From the NCBI RefSeq assembly GCF_910588715.1, contig NZ_CAJURG010000007.1, positions 1 through 64,000 of the forward strand: DNA of 64,000 nucleotides, written 5' to 3'. The translations under genes and the position numbers were made by a program. Shown here one piece after another: positions 16,011 to 25,958 of this stretch; positions within the stretch are counted from its first letter, which is position 1; each line of letters begins with the position of its first letter. The notes below the pieces were generated by a model. The model saw nothing but the letters and a program-made list of their open reading frames with translations. It ran no database searches and was not told the DNA's origin. This stretch comes from an uncultured Clostridium sp. (GTDB taxonomy: Bacteria > Bacillota > Clostridia > Clostridiales > Clostridiaceae).

Positions 16011-17925
16011 GCTTCTTCACCTTTGACATCATAATTGGAAGAGTTGTAGCTATAACTAAAACTACTAATAATAAAATTCCCATCATGTTGCTAGCAGCAA
16101 ATCCACTTGGAACTCTTGGTTTTATTAGCCCTGTTACTTGAAGTATAATTCCTATTAATCCTATAATAGAACCACCTGCAACAAGCCCTGAAGAAAGACT
16201 TATTCCATTGGCAACTTTAACTTCTTTATCTTCTTCATCCTTGCTCATTTTTTCAATAAATACACGTATTAATGCTCCAACTAAAATAATTGTAGTTGTA
16301 GCTATAGGTAAATAGAAACCTATTGCAATTGTCATTATTGGTAAATCTAATAAGAATAAAAATAACGCCATAACAACACCAACTATAATCATTGGCCATG
16401 GTAAATTACCTGACATTATACCAGAAGTTAATGTAGACATTAAGTTTGCTTGTGGAAGTGCAAATGGTGCATCTGCTCCAGTAATTTTTAATTGGCTAGA
16501 AAGTACTAATATTGTTCCTACAGTAACAACAACACCTACAATACTTGCTATTGCAAAATAATTTTGCATTTCTTTTTTGCTTCCACCTATAATATAAGTT
16601 ACTTTTTGAGATTGGCTATATCCACCAGCTACTGATATTGCTACAACCATAAATGCTGCAAATAAAAGCAATGATTTATTATCAGCTTGACCTGTCCAAC
16701 CCATTATTACAAATACTAAAGTTAATATTACTAATGAAGCAATTGTCATTCCTGAAACAGGAAGATTAGATGTTCCTATTGTACCAGTTAAACGTCCAGC
16801 AACTATTACAAATAATAATGATAATATTAATGAAACAACTGCAGATACTATTGCCATTAAAATACTTTGTGAAATAAAGAATCCTGCCACAAATGCTATT
16901 ATAACACCAGCTAAAACAAATATCATTTCACCTGAAGATTTTTCTCCATTTCCATCTTTAGATGATTTTGCTTTTAATGTTTCTTTTATAGAAACAACTA
17001 TAGTTGGTATAAGCTTAAGTGCTCCTATTATACCACCACAAAGCATCATACCAGCACCTATATACTTAACATAGCTTCCTGTTATAGCATTTACATCCAT
17101 TTGACTTATAAGAACTGTTGTATCATTCCATGCACTAGCATTACCTTGTGCCATATCTGTAAAATAACCTATTAATGGTGCAATACCAAAGTTAGATAAT
17201 ATTGAACCTGCAAGCATAGTTACAGAAACTTCTAATCCAACTATAAATCCTATACCTAATAAAAGTGGATTTACTTCTATAGAGAATTTCCATTTATAAA
17301 ACTTACTTCCCACATATGTAACCGTATTATTAATTACATTTAAAAATGAACCTGTTAAAACATTAATAATACCACTTATACCAAAACCTATACCCATAAA
17401 TTTAATAGCATCTCCGCCACCTTCTGATGCTACTAATGTTTCAGATATTGCCATTGATTCTGGATACATTAGTTTTCCATGTTCTTCAATTATTAAGTAG
17501 TTATATACTAATGATAAAGCTCCTATTCCAAATAGTGCTCCACCTATTCCTACGCTCATACCCTCTAAGAAAGTAAAGTCACTTCCTATTAATATAATAG
17601 CAGGTAAAACATATATTAAACCACTTGCTATTGATTCTCCACCACTAGACATTCCTTGTGTTATATTTTTTCCAAGTATGCCTTTGTTCTTTGCAAATAT
17701 TCCTATAAACATTGATCCAATTATTGCACCTGGTATTCCTGCTGCTACTGTAAGTCCTGATTTCATACCAGAATAAGCTGTTGATGCTGCAAAGATGATA
17801 GCTAATACTATTCCAATTAACATTACAGCAACATTAGCACCTTTTTTAGACTTATCTGTTATATATGGAACATAATCTTTTCCATGTACGCCACCATATG
17901 CTTCTTTAGATAATTTGTTCTTCAT
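16000..17925 (-). CDS. OPT-family oligopeptide transporter
   Basis: 641 residues with about 14-16 hydrophobic segments, as in the bacterial OPT/YSL family. Family features include the N-terminal ASTAYSGMKSGLTVAAGIPG segment, the NITQGMSSGGESIASG loop and YSQSQKVTYIIGGSKKE. These proteins import peptides, or metal chelates in the YSL branch, driven by protons. The 3' end overlaps the PqqD-like gene. It has its own promoter (17971-17999) and an AAGGAGGAG ribosome site. Substrate is not determined. Confidence 0.9.
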   Translation of the reverse strand: MKNKLSKEAYGGVHGKDYVPYITDKSKKGANVAVMLIGIVLAIIFAASTAYSGMKSGLTVAAGIPGAIIGSMFIGIFAKNKGILGKNITQGMSSGGESIASGLIYVLPAIILIGSDFTFLEGMSVGIGGALFGIGALSLVYNYLIIEEHGKLMYPESMAISETLVASEGGGDAIKFMGIGFGISGIINVLTGSFLNVINNTVTYVGSKFYKWKFSIEVNPLLLGIGFIVGLEVSVTMLAGSILSNFGIAPLIGYFTDMAQGNASAWNDTTVLISQMDVNAITGSYVKYIGAGMMLCGGIIGALKLIPTIVVSIKETLKAKSSKDGNGEKSSGEMIFVLAGVIIAFVAGFFISQSILMAIVSAVVSLILSLLFVIVAGRLTGTIGTSNLPVSGMTIASLVILTLVFVIMGWTGQADNKSLLLFAAFMVVAISVAGGYSQSQKVTYIIGGSKKEMQNYFAIASIVGVVVTVGTILVLSSQLKITGADAPFALPQANLMSTLTSGIMSGNLPWPMIIVGVVMALFLFLLDLPIMTIAIGFYLPIATTTIILVGALIRVFIEKMSKDEEDKEVKVANGISLSSGLVAGGSIIGLIGIILQVTGLIKPRVPSGFAASNMMGILLLVVLVIATTLPIMMSKVKKHDK

Positions 17926-17970
17926 AATATAATCTCCTCCTTCGTTTTTTATTTATTGTAGCATAAAATT

Positions 17971-17999
17971 AGTATATTAATTTTTTACCATTACTGCAA
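17971..17999 (-). promoter_or_regulatory. Promoter of the OPT transporter gene
   Basis: Minus strand -35 TTGCAG (17994-17999), 17-bp spacer, -10 TATACT (17971-17976), about 45 bp upstream of the ATG. Confidence 0.6.
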
Positions 18000-18090
18000 C
18001 ATATTTAAACATATTTATTATATGCATTTTACTTTTTAATTACTTAAAAATACTATTTCTATTATAAAATAATTTATATAATTCTAAAAA

Positions 18091-18127
18091 GGTGTTTACA
18101 AAAAAGTAATATATGTTTGTAAACACC
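18091..18127 (-). terminator. Terminator of the transketolase transcript
   Basis: Twelve-bp stem GGTGTTTACAAA/TTTGTAAACACC (18091-18102 with 18116-18127), followed on the minus strand by TTTTTAG, 15 bp after the transketolase C-terminal subunit stop codon. Confidence 0.85.
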
Positions 18128-18141
18128 CCTTTTAAAAATAT

Positions 18142-19068
18142 TTATTTAATTATCTTTTTTACCTCTTCAATTATTTTTGTTGAAGTTAATTCGTACTTTT
18201 TCATAAGTTCATCAGGAGATCCTGACTCACCAAATGTATCTTGAATTCCTACCATCTTAACCTTAGTTGGGCATTCACTACATACTACCTGTGAAACCAT
18301 TGCACCAAGCCCTCCTATAACTGAATGTTCTTCTGCTGTTACTATTCCTTTAGTTTCTTTTGCTGCCTTTACTATTATACCTTTATCTATAGGTTTAATT
18401 GTAGACATATTAATAACCCTTACGCTAATACCTTCTAAATCTAATTTCTTTGATGCTTCTATAGCCTTTTGAACCATCATACCTGTTGCTATTATAGTGG
18501 CATCATTTCCTGACTTAATTTCAGTTCCTTTTCCAATTTCAAATTTGTAATCGTCATCAAATATATCTTCAGTATTACATCTACCAAACCTTAAATAAAC
18601 TGGCCCATTAATTTCTACAGCTGCCTTTGTAGCTTGCATAGCTTCTCTATGATCTGCTGGCACTATGACGGTCATATTTGGAAGTGAATTCATTAAAGCT
18701 ATATCTTCAACTGATTGGTGAGATCCACCATCCTCTCCTACAGTTATACCAGCATGAGTTGCTGCTATTTTTACATTAACTTTTGGATAACATATTGAAT
18801 TTCTAATTATTTCAAAAGCTCTTCCTGTTGCAAAAACTGCAAATGTACTAGCAAATGGAATACATCCTACATTAGCCATTCCTGCTGCAACTCCCATTAA
18901 ATTTTGTTCTGCTATTCCAACATTAAAAAACCTTTCAGAAAACTCTTTTTTAAAGTCTATAGTTTTTGTTGATTTAGAAAGATCCGCATCTAATACAACA
19001 ACATTTTTATTTTCTCTTCCTAGCTCAACTAACGCCATTCCATATGATTCTCTCGTTGCTTTTCCCAT
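18142..19068 (-). CDS. Transketolase, C-terminal subunit (split type)
   Basis: 308 residues covering the pyrimidine-binding and C-terminal domains of transketolase. Motifs: the N-terminal RESYGMALVELG, the GIAEQNLMGVAAGMA segment carrying the catalytic Glu that activates thiamine diphosphate, and the ATHAGITVGEDGGSHQS loop. It forms an active enzyme with the N-terminal subunit encoded 12 bp upstream. Split transketolases are common in clostridia. Together they move two-carbon units between pentose and other sugar phosphates, which fits their position behind the ribose operon and a LacI regulator. Confidence 0.92.
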   Translation of the reverse strand: MGKATRESYGMALVELGRENKNVVVLDADLSKSTKTIDFKKEFSERFFNVGIAEQNLMGVAAGMANVGCIPFASTFAVFATGRAFEIIRNSICYPKVNVKIAATHAGITVGEDGGSHQSVEDIALMNSLPNMTVIVPADHREAMQATKAAVEINGPVYLRFGRCNTEDIFDDDYKFEIGKGTEIKSGNDATIIATGMMVQKAIEASKKLDLEGISVRVINMSTIKPIDKGIIVKAAKETKGIVTAEEHSVIGGLGAMVSQVVCSECPTKVKMVGIQDTFGESGSPDELMKKYELTSTKIIEEVKKIIK

Positions 19069-19080
19069 TTTTCCTTCCCC

Positions 19081-19893
19081 CTATTTATTTATATCCATTA
19101 ATGCTTTTTCTTTTTGTTCTTTATTAGGTGCTTGTCCATGCCATTCTACTTTATTTTCCATAAAGCTTACACCTTTACCCTTCACAGTCTTTGCAATTAT
19201 TACACTTGGCTTACCTTTAACTTCATCTATTATATTCATAGCTTCATGTATTTCATCAAAATCATGACCATTACAAGTAACTACGTTAAATCCAAAGCTT
19301 TTAAACTTTTCATCTAATGGATTTATTCCCATTACATCTCCATTAGCTCCATCAATTTGAAGACCATTATTATCTATGATAACTACTAGATTATCTAATT
19401 TATAATGAGAGGCTAACATAGCTGCTTCCCATACTAATCCCTCTTGAAGTTCACCATCACCTAAAATAGTATATACTTTTGCTTTATTTCCCTTATATTT
19501 AAGACCTAAAGCTATTCCAACAGCATTTGATACACCTTGTCCTAACGAACCTGTTGAAACATCAATACCTGGTATTTTTTTAGCATCAGGATGACCTTGA
19601 AGCATTGATCCAATTTTTCTTAAGTTCTTTAATTTATCCTTAGGAAAATATTCCTTTTCTGCAAGAACAGCATAAAGAGCTGGTGCTGCATGACCCTTAC
19701 TTAGCACAAATCTATCTCTTTTTTCATCCTTAGGATTATTTTCATCTACATTCATCTTCTCATAATAAAGGTACGTAATTATATCTGCACAGGATAATGA
19801 ACCACCAGGATGACCTGATTTTGATTCATAAACCATTTCTATAATATTTCTTCTCACATTCCTTGATTTAGAAATTAAAATTTCCTTATTCAT
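19081..19893 (-). CDS. Transketolase, N-terminal subunit (split type)
   Basis: About 270 residues, the thiamine-diphosphate-binding half. The cofactor motif is GDGELQEG followed by the VVIIDNNGLQIDG segment, and HPGGSLSCADI with SKGHAAPALYA is the usual substrate/cofactor site. The ATG at 19893 follows GGTGG with five bases between; a TTG four codons upstream overlaps that ribosome site and is unlikely. The stop codon is 12 bp before the C-terminal subunit start. It shares the transcript with the LacI gene upstream (17 bp gap). Confidence 0.92.
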   Translation of the reverse strand: MNKEILISKSRNVRRNIIEMVYESKSGHPGGSLSCADIITYLYYEKMNVDENNPKDEKRDRFVLSKGHAAPALYAVLAEKEYFPKDKLKNLRKIGSMLQGHPDAKKIPGIDVSTGSLGQGVSNAVGIALGLKYKGNKAKVYTILGDGELQEGLVWEAAMLASHYKLDNLVVIIDNNGLQIDGANGDVMGINPLDEKFKSFGFNVVTCNGHDFDEIHEAMNIIDEVKGKPSVIIAKTVKGKGVSFMENKVEWHGQAPNKEQKEKALMDINK

Positions 19894-19910
19894 TTTACCC
19901 ACCAACCAAT

Positions 19911-20912
19911 CTATTTTATTGTTTTTCTCTCTAATAAATACGGACTTAAATTTATTATCTTTTTAGATTTATTTTTATTATTTATTTCACTCATTAATAA
20001 TTTACAAGCTTCTTCTCCCATAATATATATAGGTTGAGCTATTGTAGTTAATTCTGGCTCAATAAAAGAACAAATTCCTATATTGTCATATCCTAATATT
20101 CCTATATCATCAGGTATAGAATATCCTTTTCTAAGCAAATATTTCATACCACCTATAGCCATAACATCACTACTATAAAATATTGAATCAATTAATTTAT
20201 TTTCTTTTATTAATTTTTCTGTTGCTCTTATTCCTCCCTCTAAAGAAAACTGCTCCTCTAATATAAGCCTTTCATTGAATATATTATTTTCTCTTGCTAT
20301 TTCGCAAAAATATTTTAATCTAGAATTTTCTAATATCCCTTTATTGTTTCCACCAACAAACGCTATATGTTTATATCCTTTTTTAATTAGATACTTTATA
20401 CCAAGCTCTATTCCACTTCTATTATCACAAAATACTCCATTAATATTATCTTGTTTATCAACCTGCCTATCTAAAATTACAAATGGAATTTCATTACTTT
20501 TTAATAACTCTGTTGATTTATTTTTCTCTCCACTTGATGCAATTATTACCCCATCTATAAGTTTACTTATAAGCAGTTTTACATATTCTTCTTCCTTACT
20601 TCCACTATTAAAAGTATTACAAAGTATCATGCTATAACCATATTTCTCAGCTTCTGTTTCAATAGCTTTTGCTATCTCCGAAAAAAATGGATTTTCTATA
20701 TCTGGAATTATAAAACCAATAGTGTAACTTTTCTTAGTGCTAAGGCTTCTAGCTAGTGAATTAGGTATATAATTTAACCTCTTTGCTGCCTCAAATATTT
20801 TATTTCTTGTTTCCTCTGATACATTTATATCTTTTTTATTTAATACCATAGATACTGTTGTTTTAGATAATCCTACATCATTTGCAATATCTAATAAGGT
20901 TGTTTTACCCAT
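19911..20912 (-). CDS. rbsR: LacI-family transcriptional regulator, probable ribose regulator
   Basis: About 333 residues from the ATG at 20912, which has GAGGTG six bases upstream; an earlier in-frame start at 20945 adds residues foreign to the family. The N-terminal HTH is TLLDIANDVGLSKTTVSMVLN (about 4-24) with the hinge KRLNYIPNSLARSLSTK, followed by a periplasmic-binding-like effector domain (about 60-330). It lies directly after rbsB and before the transketolase genes. A near-palindromic LacI-type operator (25903-25923) occurs at the ribose operon promoter. The regulator-operator link and the rbsR name are inferred from position. Confidence 0.82.
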   Translation of the reverse strand: MGKTTLLDIANDVGLSKTTVSMVLNKKDINVSEETRNKIFEAAKRLNYIPNSLARSLSTKKSYTIGFIIPDIENPFFSEIAKAIETEAEKYGYSMILCNTFNSGSKEEEYVKLLISKLIDGVIIASSGEKNKSTELLKSNEIPFVILDRQVDKQDNINGVFCDNRSGIELGIKYLIKKGYKHIAFVGGNNKGILENSRLKYFCEIARENNIFNERLILEEQFSLEGGIRATEKLIKENKLIDSIFYSSDVMAIGGMKYLLRKGYSIPDDIGILGYDNIGICSFIEPELTTIAQPIYIMGEEACKLLMSEINNKNKSKKIINLSPYLLERKTIK

Positions 20913-21124
20913 AATTTGCACCTCATTAACTAATTTTCTAACCAAAGTTTAATTTTATTTGAAAATCTAGTTGTTCACTATATTTCTTATATGCTATATA
21001 TTACACTATTTAAATAACTTCCGCATACTATGAAATAAAAAATGAAGTATTATATCTGTTTAAAATTCTAGTATCTTATCTTTTCTATATTAATAAATGT
21101 ATCACTTTAATTTAACTAATATAT

Positions 21125-22030
21125 TTATTTACTTACAATTTTTAAATCAGCTGCAATTTCTTTATCAACACTTTCTCCATTGTATATCTTTTCAGCAAGC
21201 TGTACTCCAAGTGCTCCAATTAAATCCGGTTGTTGCGCTACAGTCGCCTTCATTTCACCTCTTTCAATAGCATCTAATGCATCATCTCCACCATCAAAAC
21301 CTATAACTATTGCATTTATATTACTAGATTTTATAGCCTTAGCTGCACCTAATGCCATTTCATCATTATGGGCAAATACTACTTGTATATCTTTATTCCC
21401 CTGTATTATATTTTCCATAACTGAAAGACCCTTTTGTCTATCAAAATCAGCTGCTTGACTTGATATAAACTTTACATTTGATTTTTCATCTAAAATATTA
21501 TGAAATCCTGCTCCTCTATCTCTTGTAGCTGAAGCACCTGGAATACCTTGAAGTTCTACTACATTGAAATTTTCTGTACTACCTAGTTCTTCTAAAGCAA
21601 ATTCAGCAGCCATAGCACCACCTTTAATATTATCTGAAGCTATATGACTTGTTACCTCTCCCCCATTAGATTGTCTATCTAAAGTTATTACAGGAACATT
21701 ACTTTCATTTGCAATTTCCACAGCCTTAATAACAGCATCACTATCTGTTGGATTTATTAATAATGCCACAACTCCTAATTGTATTAAATCTTCAACATTA
21801 GATCTCTCCTTAACAGGATCATCTTGTGAGTCTAAAACTATTAACTCATACCCTAATTTTTCTGCTTCTTTTTCAGCTCCATTTTTCATACTTACAAAGA
21901 AAGGATTATTTAAAGTTGATAATACTATACCTATTTTCTTATCATTTTCAGCCTTTGAACATCCAATAAATGAACCCATTGACATAATAGTTACTAGACC
22001 TAAAGCTAATACCCTTTTTATACTTTTCAT
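21125..22030 (-). CDS. rbsB: Ribose ABC transporter substrate-binding lipoprotein
   Basis: 301 residues. The N-terminus has a lipoprotein signal with lipobox SFIGC (Cys about residue 25). The mature part is a type I periplasmic-binding fold with LVLDSQDDPVKERSNVEDLI and the ribose-contact segment VPVITLDRQSNGGEV, then GFDGGDDALDAIERGE. It captures ribose outside the membrane for RbsC/RbsA. It is the last of five rbs genes on one transcript, 25 bp after rbsC, with AAGGAGGAG before the ATG. Confidence 0.92.
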   Translation of the reverse strand: MKSIKRVLALGLVTIMSMGSFIGCSKAENDKKIGIVLSTLNNPFFVSMKNGAEKEAEKLGYELIVLDSQDDPVKERSNVEDLIQLGVVALLINPTDSDAVIKAVEIANESNVPVITLDRQSNGGEVTSHIASDNIKGGAMAAEFALEELGSTENFNVVELQGIPGASATRDRGAGFHNILDEKSNVKFISSQAADFDRQKGLSVMENIIQGNKDIQVVFAHNDEMALGAAKAIKSSNINAIVIGFDGGDDALDAIERGEMKATVAQQPDLIGALGVQLAEKIYNGESVDKEIAADLKIVSK

Positions 22031-22055
22031 GGAATCTCCTCCTTAATCTATAAGC

Positions 22056-22994
22056 CTATGCTTTTTTTCTACTTTTTTTATCTAATAATACTGCTATTAA
22101 AATAACTAATCCTTTTACGATTGATTGATAAAAAGGTGATACATTCATTAAATTTAAACCATTATTTAATACTCCTATAATAAGAGCACCTATTAAAGTT
22201 CCTGTTATTCTTCCTTCACCACCAGCTAATGATGTTCCTCCAATAACAACAGCTGCAATTGCATCTAATTCAAAGCCTGTTCCTGCATTTGGTGAAGCAG
22301 ATCCTATTCTACTAGCTATAATAACCCCAGCAATTGAAGATGCAAATCCTGAAATAACATATACTAATGTTTTTATTTTATTTGTATTTATACCTGATAA
22401 TCTTGCTGAATCCTCATTTCCACCTAAAGCATATAAATATCTTCCAAATCTTGTTTGTGTTAAAACATACACAGCTATTATAAAAACGATTACAGTAATA
22501 ACAACAGGAATTGGAATGAAACCTAATTTTCCATTACCTATGTTTACAAAGCTTTCTGATAACTTAGATATAGGTGTACCATTTGTAAATACTAATGTTA
22601 CTCCTCTAAATATTGTCATTGTTGCAAGTGTTGCGATAAATGCCTGTAATTTTCCCTTTGATATTAAAAGACCATTAATTAAACCTATTACTATACCAAC
22701 TATTCCTGCTACTATAATAGCTAAAAACACATTGTTAGTTGATTTTATTATAGATGCTGCAAATGCACCACTTATAGCAACTGTTGATCCTACAGATAAA
22801 TCTATACCACCAGTTAAAATAACAAAAGTCATACCAACAGCAATTATTGCATTAGTTGAAACTTGAGTAAACACATTAGTTATATTTGACAAAGTCATAA
22901 ATGCTGGTGATACAAAAGTTATTATTACACATAATAAAGCTAGTCCTATAAGAGATTTATATTTATCTAAATTTTCCTTAAATTTATTATTCAT
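22056..22994 (-). CDS. rbsC: Ribose ABC transporter permease
   Basis: 312 residues with about 8-10 hydrophobic segments and the sugar-ABC permease signatures VGMTFVILTGGIDLSVGS and GTSLAGGEGRITGTLIGA. It forms the membrane channel of the ribose importer with RbsA at the cytosolic face. It lies 19 bp after rbsA in operon order, with AGGAGG before the ATG. Length and motifs match RbsC closely. Confidence 0.93.
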   Translation of the reverse strand: MNNKFKENLDKYKSLIGLALLCVIITFVSPAFMTLSNITNVFTQVSTNAIIAVGMTFVILTGGIDLSVGSTVAISGAFAASIIKSTNNVFLAIIVAGIVGIVIGLINGLLISKGKLQAFIATLATMTIFRGVTLVFTNGTPISKLSESFVNIGNGKLGFIPIPVVITVIVFIIAVYVLTQTRFGRYLYALGGNEDSARLSGINTNKIKTLVYVISGFASSIAGVIIASRIGSASPNAGTGFELDAIAAVVIGGTSLAGGEGRITGTLIGALIIGVLNNGLNLMNVSPFYQSIVKGLVILIAVLLDKKSRKKA

Positions 22995-23013
22995 TTCAAA
23001 ATCCTCCTATTTA

Positions 23014-24516
23014 TTAATTCATTCCTACTGCTAATTTCATAATAGCTTCTTGTGAAGCTTCTTTTCTACTTAACTCACCTGATATTTTCCCTTCACTCAT
23101 AACAATAATTCTGTCACTAATACCTAAAACTTCAGGTAAATCTGATGATATCATTATTATTGCCTTACCTGCTGCTTTAAGTTCATTTAATAATTCATAT
23201 ATTTCCTTTTTAGCACCTACATCTATCCCTCTTGTTGGTTCATCTATTATAAGAACCTCTGGTGATAACATAAGCCATTTAGCTAGTATTACTTTTTGTT
23301 GATTTCCTCCACTAAGATTTTTTATTAATTGATTTCTATTTGGAGTTTTTATATTTATCTTTTTAATATAATAATCCACCTCTTCATTAGCTTTTTCCTT
23401 ATTAATAAATTTAAATGAATTTTCATATTTTTTAAGATTTGATAATACCATATTATCAGCTACTGATAATCCAAGAACACAGCCTTCCTTTTTTCTATCT
23501 TCTGATAAATAACAAATACCATTATTTATAGCTTCTTGAATATTTTTAATATCTATTTCTTTTCCCTTTAATTTAACTATTCCTTTCTCCTTTTTATATT
23601 CACCAAATATTACTTTTGCAAGCTCTGTTCTCCCTGATCCCATGAGCCCTGCAACTCCTAATACTTCTCCTTCTCTTACGTTAAAGCTTGCATCATTAAT
23701 ACCAACTTTTGAAGTTATATTTGAAACTTCAAGTATTTTATTTCCTTTTTTAGTTTCTCTATAAGGAAATTGATCTTCTATAGTTCTTCCAACCATCATC
23801 GAAATTAATTTATCATTATCAATATCTTTTATTACTGCATCTCCAACATATTTACCATCTCTTAAAACTTCAACTCTATCACAAATTTCAAATATTTCTT
23901 CCATTCTATGAGATATATAAATTATAGCAATACCCTTTTTTTTCAAGTTTTCTATAACTTTAAATAAGCTTTTTGTTTCTACTTCAGTTAACGCAGTAGT
24001 TGGCTCGTCCATTATTATTACTCTTGCATTTTTAGTCAATGCTTTTGCAATTTCAACCATTTGCTTTTCACCAACATTAATACTACTTACCAACCTATTA
24101 GGATCTATATTACATCCTATTTGCTCTAAGAAAAGCTTACTTCTCTCTACTAATAATTTTTTGTTAATTCTTCCTGTAAATTTATTAAACTTCTCATTTC
24201 CTAAGAATATATTTTCTGCAACTGTTAAATTATTAATAACGCTCATTTCTTGATGAATTATTGTAACACCGTATTCTTCTGCCGACTTTATTCCTTTTAT
24301 TTTAGCTTCTTGACCATCTATGAATATTTTTCCTTCATCTTTTTTATAAACTCCACTTAAAATTTTCATTAGAGTCGATTTACCAGCTCCATTTTCACCC
24401 ATTAAAGCTGTAACTTCTCCTCCATAAGCTGTTATGTGTACATTATCTAACGCCTTAACTCCAGGAAATATTTTTGATACTCCCTCCATCTTAAGCATTG
24501 GTATTTTTTTACCCAT
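23014..24516 (-). CDS. rbsA: Ribose ABC transporter ATP-binding protein
   Basis: About 500 residues with two ABC domains in tandem. The first has Walker A GENGAGKSTLMKIL and Walker B VIIMDEPTTAL; the second keeps LSGGNQQKVILAKWL and VLIIDEPTRGIDVGAK, the usual RbsA pattern, with a degenerate second Walker A (AGLMGSGRTELAKV). The ATG at 24516 is chosen because GGAGG lies eight bases before it; the in-frame ATG at 24531 overlaps that site. It powers ribose import and lies about 20 bp after rbsD. Confidence 0.93.
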   Translation of the reverse strand: MGKKIPMLKMEGVSKIFPGVKALDNVHITAYGGEVTALMGENGAGKSTLMKILSGVYKKDEGKIFIDGQEAKIKGIKSAEEYGVTIIHQEMSVINNLTVAENIFLGNEKFNKFTGRINKKLLVERSKLFLEQIGCNIDPNRLVSSINVGEKQMVEIAKALTKNARVIIMDEPTTALTEVETKSLFKVIENLKKKGIAIIYISHRMEEIFEICDRVEVLRDGKYVGDAVIKDIDNDKLISMMVGRTIEDQFPYRETKKGNKILEVSNITSKVGINDASFNVREGEVLGVAGLMGSGRTELAKVIFGEYKKEKGIVKLKGKEIDIKNIQEAINNGICYLSEDRKKEGCVLGLSVADNMVLSNLKKYENSFKFINKEKANEEVDYYIKKINIKTPNRNQLIKNLSGGNQQKVILAKWLMLSPEVLIIDEPTRGIDVGAKKEIYELLNELKAAGKAIIMISSDLPEVLGISDRIIVMSEGKISGELSRKEASQEAIMKLAVGMN

Positions 24517-24535
24517 ATTAAATACCTCCATTTAA

Positions 24536-24931
24536 TTAAAATACAACTCCTGATTTTAAAATTATATTTGCATAAGGTGTTTGTTCACCTGTTCTAACTA
24601 CTGCCTTACATTCTTTTAATTTAAGCTTTAATTCCTCGTGTAATATAAATGTTATTTTTGTATTTCCAATAATTTTTTCTATTTCACTAAGTGTATTAGG
24701 ACTAACCTCCTTAATTTCTTGTGCTATAATTACCTCTTCAACCTCTAATTCCATAAGCGTTGCCTTTAACGTTTCTAAAAATGTTGGGACACCTGCAACT
24801 AATGCTAAATCTATCCTTTTTGTTTCACTTGGGATAGGTAACCCACAATCTCCTATGGCTATCATATCTGTATGTCCCATTAGTGAAATCACTGAACTTA
24901 AGTTGCTATTTAATAATGATGTTTTTCTCAT
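24536..24931 (-). CDS. rbsD: D-ribose pyranase
   Basis: 131 residues. SVISLMGHTDMIAIGDCGLPIP (about 13-34) holds the conserved histidine and aspartate of RbsD, and TGEQTPYANIIL is the C-terminal signature. It converts beta-pyranose ribose to the furanose form used by ribokinase. The start is two bases after the rbsK stop codon, so translation is probably coupled. Confidence 0.92.
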   Translation of the reverse strand: MRKTSLLNSNLSSVISLMGHTDMIAIGDCGLPIPSETKRIDLALVAGVPTFLETLKATLMELEVEEVIIAQEIKEVSPNTLSEIEKIIGNTKITFILHEELKLKLKECKAVVRTGEQTPYANIILKSGVVF

Positions 24932-24933
24932 AA

Positions 24934-25863
24934 TTAATCCTCCATATAAATTTCTTCTACTTCTCTTAAATATGGAATTGATGGTTGTGCCCCTTTTCTT
25001 TGAACGGATATTGAGGAAACCTTATTTCCAAATTTAACTGCATTTATTAGATTTAATTTATTAATCTCTTCAAACTTTAACTTAGAACTTAATGCTCCAA
25101 TAAAACTATCTCCTGCTGCTGTTGTATCTATTGCATTTACTTTATATGCTGGTACTAGTTCACAAAAATCAGGTCCTATTACAGCTGCACCCTTAGAGCC
25201 TAGAGTAATTACTGCAAATTTAACTCCCTTTTCTAAAAATATTTGACCTGCTTTATTTGCATCCTCTAAAGTATTAACTTTTATTCCTGTTAATACTTCA
25301 GCTTCTGTTTCATTAGGAACTATAATATCAGTTACCTTTAGAAGTTCTTCATTTATTTTTTTGGCTGGAGCTGGATTTAATATTGTTATTTTTTCAAGTT
25401 CTTTAGCCTTTTTAAATACCTTTAAAATAATTTTTTCTGAAACTTCAAATTGAGATATTAATATATCTGATTCTTTAATTTTTTCTATAGAAGCTTCAAC
25501 TTCTTCATCATCAATAGTCATATTTGAACCAGATACAACTATTATTGAATTATTTCCATTTTCATTTACCATAATAATAGCGATTCCAGTTGCTTCTTTG
25601 TTATCTTTAAAAACATATTTTACATCTATATTATCTTCTTCTAATTTTTGCTTTAGAATTTGTCCATTATCATCATTACCGATTTTTGCTATCATAGAGA
25701 CTTTAGCCCCACATCTTTTAGCTGCAATAGCCTGATTTGCACCTTTTCCCCCGGCTATTTTTTCAAAGGATTTTGATAAAATAGTTTCTCCTACTCTTGG
25801 TACATCATTTACTTTTACAACTAAATCCATATTCATACTTCCAAGTACACAAACTTTATTCAT
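24934..25863 (-). CDS. rbsK: Ribokinase
   Basis: 309 residues of the PfkB family. The N-terminal GGKGANQAIAAKR (about 38-50) binds ribose, and the C-terminal DTTAAGDSFIGAL segment has the anion hole and the catalytic aspartate. It makes ribose 5-phosphate from ribose and ATP. It is the first gene of the rbsKDACB operon, with an operator, promoter and cre-like site directly upstream (25903-25958). Confidence 0.94.
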   Translation of the reverse strand: MNKVCVLGSMNMDLVVKVNDVPRVGETILSKSFEKIAGGKGANQAIAAKRCGAKVSMIAKIGNDDNGQILKQKLEEDNIDVKYVFKDNKEATGIAIIMVNENGNNSIIVVSGSNMTIDDEEVEASIEKIKESDILISQFEVSEKIILKVFKKAKELEKITILNPAPAKKINEELLKVTDIIVPNETEAEVLTGIKVNTLEDANKAGQIFLEKGVKFAVITLGSKGAAVIGPDFCELVPAYKVNAIDTTAAGDSFIGALSSKLKFEEINKLNLINAVKFGNKVSSISVQRKGAQPSIPYLREVEEIYMED

Positions 25864-25902
25864 AAATTCATCTCCTTAATTTTTAATATAAAATTAATAC
25901 TG

Positions 25903-25923
25903 AATCGGTTTACTAAATCGATT
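25903..25923. promoter_or_regulatory. LacI-type operator of the ribose operon
   Basis: Dyad AATCGGTTTA-C-TAAATCGATT: ten-base arms matching at nine of ten positions around a central C. It overlaps the expected transcription start of the rbs promoter. The adjacent LacI-family gene is the natural candidate to bind it; binding is inferred. Confidence 0.7.
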
Positions 25924-25929
25924 AACTAT

Positions 25930-25958
25930 ATAATACACCCTATGTAAACGTTTTTCAA
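25930..25958 (-). promoter_or_regulatory. Promoter of the rbsKDACB operon with cre-like site
   Basis: Minus strand -35 TTGAAA (25953-25958), 17-bp spacer, -10 TATTAT (25930-25935). The plus-strand sequence TGTAAACGTTTTTCA (25943-25957) resembles a catabolite response element with one extra T, and would place CcpA over the -35 and spacer. This suggests glucose repression in addition to LacI control. Confidence 0.7.
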
